The notes below the pieces were generated by a model. It saw only the letters and a program-made list of their open reading frames with translations, did no database searches and was not told the DNA's origin. From Rhodocyclaceae bacterium UBA2250 (lineage in GTDB: Bacteria; Pseudomonadota; Gammaproteobacteria; Burkholderiales; Rhodocyclaceae), in the NCBI GenBank assembly GCA_002347285.1, contig DDXW01000043.1:1-13202 (forward strand): 13,202 nt of DNA, in the 5' to 3' direction. The position numbers were made by a program, and so were the translations under genes. Shown one piece after another: positions 5,088 through 12,576 of this stretch. Numbering within the stretch: the first letter of the stretch is position 1; each line of letters opens with the position of its first letter.

Positions 5088-7122
5088 GCAGAACCCCATC
5101 CCCGGGGCGACGCCCCTCGTCGCCGACAAGCTGAAAACGCTCGGTCTGAACACGCAGGCCGATCTCGTTTTGCATTTGCCGCTGCGCTTCGAGGACGAGA
5201 CGCGCATCACTCCGATCGCTGCCGCCGTGCCCGGCGCGACGGCACAGTTCGAGGTAACGGTGGTCTCGACCGAGATCGCCTACCGGCCCAAGCGGCAACT
5301 TGTCAGTCGGGTCGAAGACGCCAGCGGCGAACTGGTCCTGCGCTTCCTCAACTTCTATCCGAGCCAGCAGAAGGCGCTGCAGCCCGGCGCGCGGTTGCGC
5401 GTCTTCGGCGAGGTGCGCGGCGGCCGCAGTGGCTTGGGGGGCAGCGAGATCATCCACCCACGCTTCCACGTGCTGCACGGCGACGAGCCTTTACCCACCG
5501 CGCTGACGCCGGTCTATCCGACCACCGCCGGCCTCGGGCAGGCGACGCTGCGCAAGCTGATCGCGCGCGCACTGGCCGAAGCCGATCTCGCCGAAACCCT
5601 GCCGGCGTCGCTGATCGCGCGGCTGAAGCTGGAGGGCTTCGGCGTAAGCGTGCGCGCGCTGCACGCCCCGCCGCCGGGCCTCGATGCCGAGGCGCTCGCG
5701 CGCTGGCAGCGCCCCTACTGGCAGCGCATCGCCTTCGACGAACTGCTCGCTCAGCAAATCTCGCTGCGCCAGGCCTATGCGGCCCGGCGCGCGCGCGGCG
5801 CGCCGGTGCTGGCCGGTGACGGCACCTTGACGAAGAAACTGCTCGTCCAGTTGCCATTCCAGCTGACCGGTGCGCAGCAGCGTGTCTGGCATGAGATCGA
5901 GCAGGATCTCGCCCAGCCGCATCCGATGCAAAGGCTTTTGCAAGGCGACGTCGGCAGCGGCAAGACGGTGGTCGCCGCGCTGGCGATGCTGCGCGCCGTC
6001 GAGGCCGGCCACCAGGCCGCGTTGATGGCGCCGACCGAGATTCTCGCCGAGCAGCATTACCGCAAGCTCGCCGCCTGGCTCACCCCGCTCGGGCTGGAGG
6101 TGGCCTGGCTCTCCGGCAGCCAGAAGAAGAAGGAAAAGCTCGCCACCATCGCGAAACTCGGCGCTGGCGGGGCGGCGCTGGCCGTGGGAACGCATGCGCT
6201 GATCGAGGCGGAAGTCGAGTTCGCGCGTCTCGGGCTGGCGATCGTCGACGAGCAGCACAGATTCGGTGTCAAGCAACGCCTCGCACTCAAGCAGAAAGGG
6301 ATGCAGGCGCATCAGCTCGCGATGTCGGCCACGCCCATCCCGCGCACGTTGGCGATGAGCTACTACGCCGACCTAGATGTCTCGGTGATCGACGAGCTGC
6401 CGCCCGGCCGGACGCCGGTCGTCACCAAGCTGGTCGGCGCCGCGCGCCGCCACGAAATCGTCGACAAGGTGCGCACACTGTGCCGCGCCGGCCGGCAGGC
6501 CTACTGGGTCTGCCCGCTGATCGAGGAGTCCGAGGCGCTGCAGCTCAAGACCGCGCAGGAGACCTTCGAGCATCTCACCGCCGAACTGCCCGAGCTGAAG
6601 GTCGGCCTCGTGCATGGCCGCCTCAAGCCGGACGAGAAGGCGGCCGTGATGGGCGGCTTCGTGAGGAACGACATCCAGCTGCTCGTCGCGACCACGGTGA
6701 TCGAGGTCGGCGTCGATGTGCCCAACGCCAGCCTGATGGTGATCGAGCACGCCGAGCGCTTCGGTCTCGCGCAGTTGCACCAGTTGCGCGGTCGCGTCGG
6801 ACGCGGTGCCGCCGAATCGGCGTGCATCCTGCTCTATGAGCAGCCGCTGTCGGAAAGCGCGCGGGCGCGGCTCAAGATCATCTACGAGAACAACGACGGC
6901 TTCGAGATCGCGCGCCAGGACCTGCACCTGCGCGGGCCGGGCGAATTCGTCGGCGCGCGGCAGAGCGGCCTGCCGCTGCTGCGCTTCGCCGACCTTGAGG
7001 ATGCGCCGCTGGTCGAGGCGGCGCGCGCGGCGGCGGAGGAGATGCTCGCCCACTGGCCGGAACTGGCCGAGAAGCATCTGGCGCGCTGGCTGGCCGGGCG
7101 CGCCGAACTGCTCAAAGCGTAG
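5080..7122 (+). CDS. recG: ATP-dependent DNA helicase RecG
   Basis: The 680-residue protein is a full RecG, which remodels stalled replication forks and branch-migrates Holliday junctions. The N-terminal part carries the wedge/OB domain (about 45-150, with RFEDETRITPI and NFYPSQQKALQPGARLRVFGEV). Helicase motifs follow: Walker A GDVGSGKT (289-296), DEQH box (390-393), SATPIPRT (416-423), TTVIEVGVDVPNAS (538-551) and QLHQLRGRVGRG (565-576). The start is probably TTG at 5080: an in-frame TGA at 5077-5079 blocks any earlier start and no ATG or GTG follows before the conserved region. It overlaps ridA by eight bases and has no clear Shine-Dalgarno, so translation is probably coupled and weak. The TAG stop lies inside the -10-like box of ubiA. 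Confidence 0.96.
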   Translation: MAKQNPIPGATPLVADKLKTLGLNTQADLVLHLPLRFEDETRITPIAAAVPGATAQFEVTVVSTEIAYRPKRQLVSRVEDASGELVLRFLNFYPSQQKALQPGARLRVFGEVRGGRSGLGGSEIIHPRFHVLHGDEPLPTALTPVYPTTAGLGQATLRKLIARALAEADLAETLPASLIARLKLEGFGVSVRALHAPPPGLDAEALARWQRPYWQRIAFDELLAQQISLRQAYAARRARGAPVLAGDGTLTKKLLVQLPFQLTGAQQRVWHEIEQDLAQPHPMQRLLQGDVGSGKTVVAALAMLRAVEAGHQAALMAPTEILAEQHYRKLAAWLTPLGLEVAWLSGSQKKKEKLATIAKLGAGGAALAVGTHALIEAEVEFARLGLAIVDEQHRFGVKQRLALKQKGMQAHQLAMSATPIPRTLAMSYYADLDVSVIDELPPGRTPVVTKLVGAARRHEIVDKVRTLCRAGRQAYWVCPLIEESEALQLKTAQETFEHLTAELPELKVGLVHGRLKPDEKAAVMGGFVRNDIQLLVATTVIEVGVDVPNASLMVIEHAERFGLAQLHQLRGRVGRGAAESACILLYEQPLSESARARLKIIYENNDGFEIARQDLHLRGPGEFVGARQSGLPLLRFADLEDAPLVEAARAAAEEMLAHWPELAEKHLARWLAGRAELLKA

Positions 7123-7125
7123 AAT
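7120..7125 (+). promoter_or_regulatory. -10-like box TAGAAT directly before ubiA
   Basis: TAGAAT ends six bases before the ubiA ATG (spacer TTCCGC) and its first three bases are the recG stop codon. There is no Shine-Dalgarno before ubiA, so an internal promoter giving a leaderless ubiA mRNA is plausible. No -35 match is visible at the usual spacing. The same arrangement is found before the two divergent genes near 2011-2065. Confidence 0.45.
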
Positions 7126-7131
7126 TTCCGC

Positions 7132-8028
7132 ATGATCACGCTCGCCCTCGTCAAGGAACGCCTCGACCTCTACGAAAAGCTGATGCGGCTCGACAAGCCG
7201 ATCGGCATTCTGTTGCTGCTGTGGCCGACGCTGTGGGCCGTCTGGATCGCCGCGGCAGGCAGGCCGTACTGGATGGTGGTCTGGATCTTCGTGCTCGGCA
7301 CCGTGCTGATGCGTTCGGCCGGCTGCGTGATCAACGACTATGCCGACCGCGAGTTCGATCCGCACGTCGAGCGCACGAAGACGCGCCCGCTCGCCGCCGG
7401 CACGGTGACGACGCGCGAAGCCTTCCTGCTGTTCGGGGGGATCGTCCTGTGCGCCTTCCTGCTGGTGCTGCCGCTCATGACGCCGCTGCTGTTCGGCCTC
7501 GCGGTCGCGGCGCTGTTCCTCGCCGCGAGCTACCCGTTCACCAAACGCTTCTTCGCGGTGCCGCAGGCCTATCTGGGCGTGGCCTTCGGCTTCGGCATCC
7601 CGATGGCCTTCGCCGCGACCCTCGGCCAGGTGCCCGAAATCGCGTGGTGGCTGCTGGCCGCCAACATCTTCTGGGCGGTCGCCTATGACACCGAGTACGC
7701 GCTGGTCGATATCGAGGACGACCGCAAGATCGGCATCAAGACTTCGGCGATCACCTTTGGACGATTCGACGTCGCCGCGATCATGTTCTGTTATGCCGCG
7801 ACGCTCGCATTGCTCGGTTACGTCGGCTGGCGGCTCGGCTTTGGCCTTGCCTACGCGGTCGGCATCGCCGTCGCCGCCGTCATCGCCGGCTACCATTACA
7901 CGCTGATCCGCGACCGCGAACGCATGCGCTGCTTCAAGGCCTTCCTGCACAACAACTGGCTCGGCGCCGCGGTGTTCGCCGGCATCGTCGCCGATTATCT
8001 GCTCCATCACCCGAAAGCCTTGCCATGA
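7132..8028 (+). CDS. ubiA: 4-hydroxybenzoate polyprenyltransferase UbiA
   Basis: The 298-residue integral membrane protein attaches the polyprenyl tail to 4-hydroxybenzoate, the membrane-committing step of ubiquinone synthesis. It has about eight or nine hydrophobic segments. Both Mg-diphosphate-binding motifs are present: NDYADREFD (68-76) and YDTEYALVDIEDDRKIGIK (185-203). The early MRLDKPIGILLLLWPTLWA (18-36) is also typical, and the length is close to the E. coli enzyme (about 290). The gene begins nine bases after the recG stop without a ribosome site and overlaps ubiD by four bases (ATGA, 8025-8028), so UbiA and UbiD are made from one message. Chain length of the prenyl donor (probably octaprenyl) is inferred from the bacterial group only. 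Confidence 0.96.
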   Translation: MITLALVKERLDLYEKLMRLDKPIGILLLLWPTLWAVWIAAAGRPYWMVVWIFVLGTVLMRSAGCVINDYADREFDPHVERTKTRPLAAGTVTTREAFLLFGGIVLCAFLLVLPLMTPLLFGLAVAALFLAASYPFTKRFFAVPQAYLGVAFGFGIPMAFAATLGQVPEIAWWLLAANIFWAVAYDTEYALVDIEDDRKIGIKTSAITFGRFDVAAIMFCYAATLALLGYVGWRLGFGLAYAVGIAVAAVIAGYHYTLIRDRERMRCFKAFLHNNWLGAAVFAGIVADYLLHHPKALP

Positions 8029-9497
8029 ACGCCGCACACGACTTGCGCGAATTCATCGACCGTCTCGAAACACAGGGCGAACTCAAGCGCATCGCCGTGC
8101 CGGTCGATCCGAAGCTGGAGATGACCGAGATCGCCGACCGCGTGCTGCGTGCCGGCGGCCCGGCGCTGCTGTTCGAGAAACCAAAGTCGGGCGAGATGCC
8201 GGTGCTGGCCAACCTGTTCGGCACGCCGCAGCGCGTCGCCCTGGGCATGGGGGCGGACGAGGACTGGAAAAGTTCGCTGCGCGAGGTCGGCAAGCTGCTC
8301 GCCTATCTCAAGGAGCCCGAGCCGCCGCGCGGCTTCAGGGACGCCTGGGAGAAGCTGCCGGTCTTGAAGCAGGTGTTGAACATGGCGCCGAAGATCGTGC
8401 GCTCCGCGCCTTGCCAGGAGATCGTCTGGGAAGGCAAGGACGTTGACCTGTCGCGCCTGCCGGTGATGACCTGCTGGCCCGGTGACGCCGCGCCGTTGAT
8501 CACCTGGGGCCTGACGGTGACGCGCGGGCCGAACAAGCCGCGTCAGAACCTTGGCATCTATCGTCAGCAGGTGATCGGTGCGAACAAGGCCATCATGCGC
8601 TGGCTCGCGCATCGCGGCGGCGCGCTGGATTTCCGCGACCATTGCGAAAAGAACCCCGGGCAACCGCTCCCCGTCGCGGTGGTGCTCGGCTGTGATCCGG
8701 CGACGATCCTCGGCGCGGTGACCCCCGTGCCCGACGCACTGTCCGAATACCAGTTCGCCGGCCTGCTGCGCGGCGGCAAGACCGAATTGACCCAGTGCCT
8801 CGGCAGCGACCTGCAGGTGCCGGCGCGCGCCGAGATCGTGCTCGAAGGCGTGATCCATCCGAATGAAACGGCCACGGAAGGCCCTTATGGCGACCATACC
8901 GGCTACTACAACGAGCGGGCCGAGTTTCCGGTGTTCACCATCGAGCGCATGACGATGCGCCGCGACCCGATCTACCACAGCACCTACACCGGCAAGCCGC
9001 CCGACGAGCCGGCGATGCTCGGCGTGGCGCTCAACGAGGTGTTCGTGCCGCTCTTGCAGAAGCAGTTTCCGGAGATCGCCGACTTCTACCTGCCGCCCGA
9101 AGGCTGCTCCTACCGCCTCGCGGTGGTCAGTCTCAAGAAGCAGTATCCCGGCCACGCCAAGCGCGTGATGTTCGGCATCTGGAGCTTCCTGCGCCAGTTC
9201 ATGTACACCAAGTTCATCATCGTGGTCGATGACGACATCGACGTGCGCGACTGGAAGGAAGTGATCTGGGCGCTGACGACACGAGTCGATGCCGCGCGTG
9301 ACACCTTGATCGCCGAGCACACGCCGATCGACTACCTCGACTTCGCCTCGCCGGTCGCCGGGCTGGGCAGCAAGATGGGCATCGACGCCACCAACAAGTG
9401 GCCGGGCGAGACCGACCGCGAATGGGGGCGGCCGATCGTCATGGATGCCGAGGTCAAGCGGCGCGTCGACGAACTATGGCAACAACTTGGACTGTAA
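8025..9497 (+). CDS. ubiD: 4-hydroxy-3-polyprenylbenzoate decarboxylase UbiD
   Basis: The 490-residue protein decarboxylates the UbiA product to 2-polyprenylphenol, using prenylated FMN made by UbiX (not in this window). It aligns by eye with E. coli UbiD throughout: NLGIYRQQVIGANKAIMRW (175-193) holds cofactor-binding residues and the active-site Arg. ATEGPYGDHTGYYN (283-296) carries the Glu285/Asp290 pair that corresponds to the acidic catalytic residues. STYTGKPPDEPAMLGVALNE and LGSKMGIDATNKWPGET are near-identical C-terminal blocks. Start ATG 8025 lies within the ubiA stop (ATGA) with no separate ribosome site, so translation is coupled. It is followed after ten bases by a small membrane-protein gene. 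Cytoplasmic and full length. Confidence 0.96.
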   Translation: MNAAHDLREFIDRLETQGELKRIAVPVDPKLEMTEIADRVLRAGGPALLFEKPKSGEMPVLANLFGTPQRVALGMGADEDWKSSLREVGKLLAYLKEPEPPRGFRDAWEKLPVLKQVLNMAPKIVRSAPCQEIVWEGKDVDLSRLPVMTCWPGDAAPLITWGLTVTRGPNKPRQNLGIYRQQVIGANKAIMRWLAHRGGALDFRDHCEKNPGQPLPVAVVLGCDPATILGAVTPVPDALSEYQFAGLLRGGKTELTQCLGSDLQVPARAEIVLEGVIHPNETATEGPYGDHTGYYNERAEFPVFTIERMTMRRDPIYHSTYTGKPPDEPAMLGVALNEVFVPLLQKQFPEIADFYLPPEGCSYRLAVVSLKKQYPGHAKRVMFGIWSFLRQFMYTKFIIVVDDDIDVRDWKEVIWALTTRVDAARDTLIAEHTPIDYLDFASPVAGLGSKMGIDATNKWPGETDREWGRPIVMDAEVKRRVDELWQQLGL

Positions 9498-9507
9498 GGA
9501 AACGACG

Positions 9508-9939
9508 ATGGCTGACTTCGACAAGAACGGCAACATCATCCGCGACGAACCAGCGGACGATCTGGGCGGTTCACGCTCCTGGTGCCACATCATGTATGCG
9601 CTGCACGGCCTCTCGGCGCTGTCGGGCATCCTGACCTCGGCCTCGATCGCCGGCGCCTTCGTCTTCGGCTGGCCGTCGATCGTCGCCGTGATCATCAACT
9701 ACGTCACGCGCTCCAACGTGCGCGATACCTGGCTCGACACCCACTGGCGCTGGCAGTTGCGCACCTTCTGGTATGCCGCCCTCTGGCTGCTGATCGCCGG
9801 TTTGCTGGCGTTCACCCTGATCGGCATCCCGGCCGCGATCCTGGTCATCGTCATCACCGGCATCTGGGTGCTCTACCGCGTGATCCGCGGCTGGCTGGTG
9901 CTGCTCGACGGCCGCGGCATGCCGATGCCCGCCGCCTGA
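9508..9939 (+). CDS. Small membrane protein, DUF4870-like
   Basis: The 143-residue protein has a polar N-terminus (MADFDKNGNIIRDEP), two or three hydrophobic stretches (about 35-65 and 90-122) and a conserved-looking amphipathic block, TWLDTHWRWQLRTFWYA (74-90). This order (MYALHGLSAL, VIINYVTR, TWLxxHxRWQxRTFW, YRVIRGWLVLLDG) is that of DUF4870-type small membrane proteins common in Betaproteobacteria; function is unknown. The ATG at 9508 has AAGGAA seven bases upstream, straddling the ubiD stop, so it is probably co-transcribed with ubiAD. A longer in-frame start at 9445 would lie inside ubiD and adds a tail unlike the family. Its stop sits in the loop of a 5-bp hairpin shared with the convergent gene. 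Confidence 0.82.
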   Translation: MADFDKNGNIIRDEPADDLGGSRSWCHIMYALHGLSALSGILTSASIAGAFVFGWPSIVAVIINYVTRSNVRDTWLDTHWRWQLRTFWYAALWLLIAGLLAFTLIGIPAAILVIVITGIWVLYRVIRGWLVLLDGRGMPMPAA

Positions 9940-9944
9940 GGCGG
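9932..9944. repeat. Short hairpin CCGCC-TGA-GGCGG at a convergent gene end
   Basis: A perfect 5-bp stem encloses the TGA stop codon of the DUF4870-like gene and ends directly against the stop of the opposite-strand membrane-protein gene. There is no U-run, so it is not a classical intrinsic terminator; it could be a 3' protecting stem or a minimal bidirectional pause site. It may also be chance in GC-rich DNA. Confidence 0.4.
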
Positions 9945-10187
9945 TCAGTCGTCGCGATCTTCCGGCCGGCAGGCGCCGTCGAGGCACTGGCCGCGCCCCT
10001 TGCCGAAGGGCGAGACGTAGCGCCACCAGAGCCAGCCGAGCAGCGGCAGGCTCAGCATCAGCGCAATGTCGAGCAGCGTCGGCGCCGCCAGGTCGCCGCG
10101 CCACCAGTCGACGGCACGGCGCAGGCCCTCGATGCCGAGCACCATCGCCGCGAAGGCGAACAGCAGCGTCAGGAAGCGCCGAGCCAC
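9945..10187 (-). CDS. Small two-helix membrane protein of unknown function (80 residues)
   Basis: The product is MARRFLTLLFAFAAMVLGIE followed by GLRRAVDWWRG, a second hydrophobic segment (about 38-56, LLDIALMLSLPLLGWLWW) and a polar tail with two cysteines (C68, C73) and an acidic end. Two membrane helices are predicted with both tails probably cytoplasmic. I do not recognise the family. The start is a GTG at 10187 with GGAG five bases upstream; a second GTG six bases earlier is possible. The gene overlaps the end of dacB by 19 bases, which supports it as the third member of that minus-strand operon. A much longer open frame reading back through dacB is a shadow and does not code. The two hydrophobic segments, the ribosome site and the end beside a convergent stop make it probably real. 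Confidence 0.65.
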   Translation of the reverse strand: MARRFLTLLFAFAAMVLGIEGLRRAVDWWRGDLAAPTLLDIALMLSLPLLGWLWWRYVSPFGKGRGQCLDGACRPEDRDD

Positions 10188-11557
10188 AGCCACTCCAGCA
10201 GCGCGTCGAAGGCCGGCTGCGCCAGCGCCGCGTTCGGGTGATTGACCAGGAACACGACGATGTGGCGCCGCCCCTGCCGGTCGAGCAGATAGCCGGCGAT
10301 GCCGCGCACGCCTTCGAGCGAGCCGGTCTTCAGGTGGGCCTGGCCGGCGAAGCCGTTGCCGTTGAACTTCTTCTTCACCGTGCCGTCGATGGCGGCGATC
10401 GGCAGCGAGGACAGCAGTTCCGGCATGACCGGGCTGGCCCAGGCGCTCGCGAGCAGGCGCGCCAGGCTGGCGGCGGCGATGCGCTCGCGGCGCGAGAGGC
10501 CGGAGCCGTTGTCGAGCACCAGTTCGGGGAAGTCGAGCCCCTTCTTCGCGAGCCAGGCGCGGAGGGCGGCGTCGGCCGCCGCCGCCTCGCCAGCGCCGAG
10601 TTTCAAAAAGACCTGCCGCGCCATCACGTTGTTCGAGAACTTGTTGATGTCGCGCACCAGCTCGCCGAGCGGCGGCGAGTCGCTCGCGGCGAGCGCGATG
10701 GCGCCGGCCGGCGTCGGCGCTTCCCTGACGCCGCCGGCGAACTCGCCGCCAAGCTCGCGCCACAGGCGCGTGAAGACGCCGTGCAGCAGCGCGGCGTTGG
10801 CCAGCCCGGCCAGATGCCAGCGCTTCTCGCCGCAGCTGCGCGGATAGGCACCCGACAGCGCGACCTCTCCCATGGCGAGTTGCGCGGTAAGGGCTTCGCG
10901 CCACTCGCCGTTGCACGGCTTGCCTTCGACCAGATGCAGGCGATTGACGACGGCGAAGCCGGCCGGCAGCGGTTCCGCGAGCACGCGCACGGCATTGCTT
11001 TCGGGCACGAGCGTCAGGTGCAGCGTCGCGAAGTTGAAGAGCAGCGCGTCGGGCCCGACGTTGTAGGGTCGCAGCGGCTTGCCGTCGAAAGCCGCCGGAT
11101 CGTGCTCGACCGGCGCGAAGGCCGTGCGGTCGAGCACCAGGTTGCCGCGGATCTCGCGCAGACCGCGGCCGCGCAGTTCGCGCAGCAGCAGCCAGAGCCG
11201 GTCGTAGGTCAGTTTCGGGTCGCCGCTGCCGCGCAGGGTCAGATCGCCGCCGAGCACGCCCTCGCCGTCCGGCGGACTCTCCGCGAGCGCCTCGGTGCGC
11301 CACGTGTAGGCGGGGCCGAGCAGTTCCAGCGCAGCGTAAGTCGTGACCAGCTTGATCAGCGACGCCGGGTTCAGCGGCTGGTCGGCGCGATGGCGCAGCG
11401 CCGGCCGGCCGGCGTCGACGGGCTGCACGACGACGGCGACCGCCTGCGGCGGAATGCCCGCGCTGTTGAGCGCCTGCAGCACGGGGACGGGCAGCCGGTC
11501 GGCGGCTCGGGCGAAGAGCGCAGCGCCGGCGAGCAGAAGGAAAAGCAGGTGCTTCAT
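10169..11557 (-). CDS. dacB: D-alanyl-D-alanine carboxypeptidase/endopeptidase (PBP4, DacB)
   Basis: The 462-residue periplasmic enzyme belongs to peptidase family S13, which trims or cleaves peptidoglycan peptide cross-links. A signal peptide (MKHLLFLLLAGAALFARA, cleavage about residue 18) is followed by the three catalytic motifs of penicillin-binding proteins: SxxK as S66-L-I-K69 in NPASLIKLVTT, SxN as S308-N-N310 in INKFSNNVMARQ, and KTG at 410-412 in LKTGSLEGVRG. RPYNVGPDALLFNF (163-176) is typical of PBP4. Length is near that of E. coli DacB. The ATG at 11557 shares one base with the stop of the upstream gene (TGATG), implying translational coupling, and the 3' end overlaps the 80-codon membrane-protein gene. 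Confidence 0.94.
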   Translation of the reverse strand: MKHLLFLLLAGAALFARAADRLPVPVLQALNSAGIPPQAVAVVVQPVDAGRPALRHRADQPLNPASLIKLVTTYAALELLGPAYTWRTEALAESPPDGEGVLGGDLTLRGSGDPKLTYDRLWLLLRELRGRGLREIRGNLVLDRTAFAPVEHDPAAFDGKPLRPYNVGPDALLFNFATLHLTLVPESNAVRVLAEPLPAGFAVVNRLHLVEGKPCNGEWREALTAQLAMGEVALSGAYPRSCGEKRWHLAGLANAALLHGVFTRLWRELGGEFAGGVREAPTPAGAIALAASDSPPLGELVRDINKFSNNVMARQVFLKLGAGEAAAADAALRAWLAKKGLDFPELVLDNGSGLSRRERIAAASLARLLASAWASPVMPELLSSLPIAAIDGTVKKKFNGNGFAGQAHLKTGSLEGVRGIAGYLLDRQGRRHIVVFLVNHPNAALAQPAFDALLEWLWLGAS

Positions 11558-12507
11558 CAGATCACGATGTAGCGGCGTGCCGACTCGAAACGTTCGAGTG
11601 CCTGGCGCGCATCGTCGCGGTTGATCAAGGCGAGGATCACGACCCAGCGGCGCTGGTCGCGGCCGCTGAGGACCGCGAACTCCAGGACATCGCTGTCGCC
11701 GGCGGTTGCCGCCTCGGTGATCACGCCGGTGCGGTCGACCGCGATCCGCATCGGTTCGAGCCGCAGGTAGGGCGCGGGATCGCTCAGCGCCTTGACGAGC
11801 GTATCGAGCAGACGTTCGGGCCGCAGGGCGTCCGCCGTCGCGGAAAGTTCCGCGCGCAGCTTCTCGAGCCGGCGGGTATGGGTTTCCGGATCGCCGGCGG
11901 CCCGCGCCTTGGCCCGGGCGACCGCTTCCTCCTTGTGCAGGTCGGCATGCGTGGCGCGCACGTCGGCGACATGGGAGGCGAAGCCCTTGAGCAGGCCGTC
12001 GAACAGCACTTCGCCCAGGCGCGCGCGGGCCGTGTCGGCATCGGGCGAGGGTTCGGCGAGCGTATGGTCGGTGAAATAGAGCGTCTTCTGCGGCACGTCG
12101 GTCCGCACGATCTCGCCGGCCAGGGCGGTGCCGAAGCCATGCTTCTCGTGGGGGCGCATGCCGAGGAGCGCGCAGCAGCGGCCGCCGTCGAGCGTCATTG
12201 CAGGCAGATGCTCGCGCACGCACTGGCTTGTCGCGAGCATGGTCTCGATGGCGTCGGCGCTGCCGAACAGGGCATGCACCAGCGGGTCGGTCGCGAAAGC
12301 GCCGCGGCTGATCTCGATCGGGCCGGGTATGAGCTCCGCGATCCCGGCGCAATAGTCGAAGGCCTGGCGCACTGCCGGCGCGAGCTTGCGCTCATGGCCG
12401 CCGACCTGTCCGATCAGCGGGTCGACCGCGGCGACCGTCCGGGCGACCAGCCGCTGCGTCGCGGCATCGAGCGGAGGCGCGGGCCTGAGCCAGTCGAGCA
12501 GAGTCAT
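11557..12507 (-). CDS. Conserved-looking protein of unknown function (316 residues), first gene of the dacB operon
   Basis: I do not recognise a named domain. The product is soluble, without signal peptide or membrane segment. It begins MTLLDWLRPAPPLDAATQRL and has an early helical part. LIPGPIEISRGAFATDPLVH (59-78) and GEIVRTDVPQKTLYFTDHTL (131-150) look like conserved family signatures. A charged helical stretch (about 180-226) may be a coiled coil, and the C-terminal region has a strand-rich pattern ending in ARRYIVI. From memory, similar hypothetical proteins occur in other Rhodocyclales. The start ATG at 12507 is chosen over an in-frame ATG at 12519, which overlaps a -10-like GATAAT; neither has a good Shine-Dalgarno. 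An upstream-extended frame to 12756 runs through groES and is not real. The stop overlaps the dacB ATG by one base. Confidence 0.75.
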   Translation of the reverse strand: MTLLDWLRPAPPLDAATQRLVARTVAAVDPLIGQVGGHERKLAPAVRQAFDYCAGIAELIPGPIEISRGAFATDPLVHALFGSADAIETMLATSQCVREHLPAMTLDGGRCCALLGMRPHEKHGFGTALAGEIVRTDVPQKTLYFTDHTLAEPSPDADTARARLGEVLFDGLLKGFASHVADVRATHADLHKEEAVARAKARAAGDPETHTRRLEKLRAELSATADALRPERLLDTLVKALSDPAPYLRLEPMRIAVDRTGVITEAATAGDSDVLEFAVLSGRDQRRWVVILALINRDDARQALERFESARRYIVI

Positions 12508-12517
12508 GATGGCCAGC

Positions 12518-12523
12518 ATTATC
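12518..12523 (-). promoter_or_regulatory. Possible -10 box GATAAT for the 316-residue protein/dacB operon
   Basis: On the minus strand GATAAT lies ten bases before the ATG at 12507, which would give an almost leaderless message. There is no convincing -35. The location between this gene and the divergent groES promoter makes a promoter here likely, but the exact box is tentative. Confidence 0.3.
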
Positions 12524-12547
12524 CGCAAAAAAACCTCGCCGAATCCC

Positions 12548-12576
12548 TTGAAAACCCCATAGGCGGCCTTTATTAT
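12548..12576 (+). promoter_or_regulatory. groESL promoter (sigma-70-like)
   Basis: TTGAAA (12548-12553) and TATTAT (12571-12576) are separated by exactly 17 bases; each differs from the consensus by one base. Transcription should begin near 12583, inside the CIRCE operator, so HrcA bound there would block initiation. The -35 with its preceding C reads CTTGAAA, which also matches the heat-shock sigma-32 -35 element, but no sigma-32 -10 lies at the proper spacing. Confidence 0.8.

Noticed and set aside
6373..8037. 554-codon open frame on the minus strand
   Set aside because: It lies antisense to the end of recG and all of ubiA, both with intact motifs. Its product is His/Asp/Arg/Gln-rich low-complexity protein typical of the antisense shadow of GC-rich genes.
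8007..9320. 437-codon open frame on the minus strand opposite ubiD
   Set aside because: It is antisense to fully conserved UbiD, has no ribosome site and has shadow-like composition.
9445..9507. Longer start for the DUF4870-like protein inside ubiD
   Set aside because: The extra 21 residues are an out-of-frame reading of the UbiD C-terminus. The ATG at 9508 has a proper AAGGAA site and matches the family start.
9945..11303. 452-codon minus-strand frame reading back from the 80-residue membrane protein through dacB
   Set aside because: Everything upstream of the GTG at 10187 is an Arg/Ala-rich out-of-frame reading of dacB. Only the last 80 codons look like protein.
10238..11572. 444-codon plus-strand frame opposite dacB
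   Set aside because: It is antisense to an intact PBP4 gene with all three catalytic motifs; the composition is that of a shadow.
12547..12560. CTTGAAA followed by CCCCAT as a sigma-32 promoter
   Set aside because: Both sigma-32 half-motifs are present but only one base separates them, whereas 13-17 are required. No other CCCCATNT-like -10 lies at the right distance.
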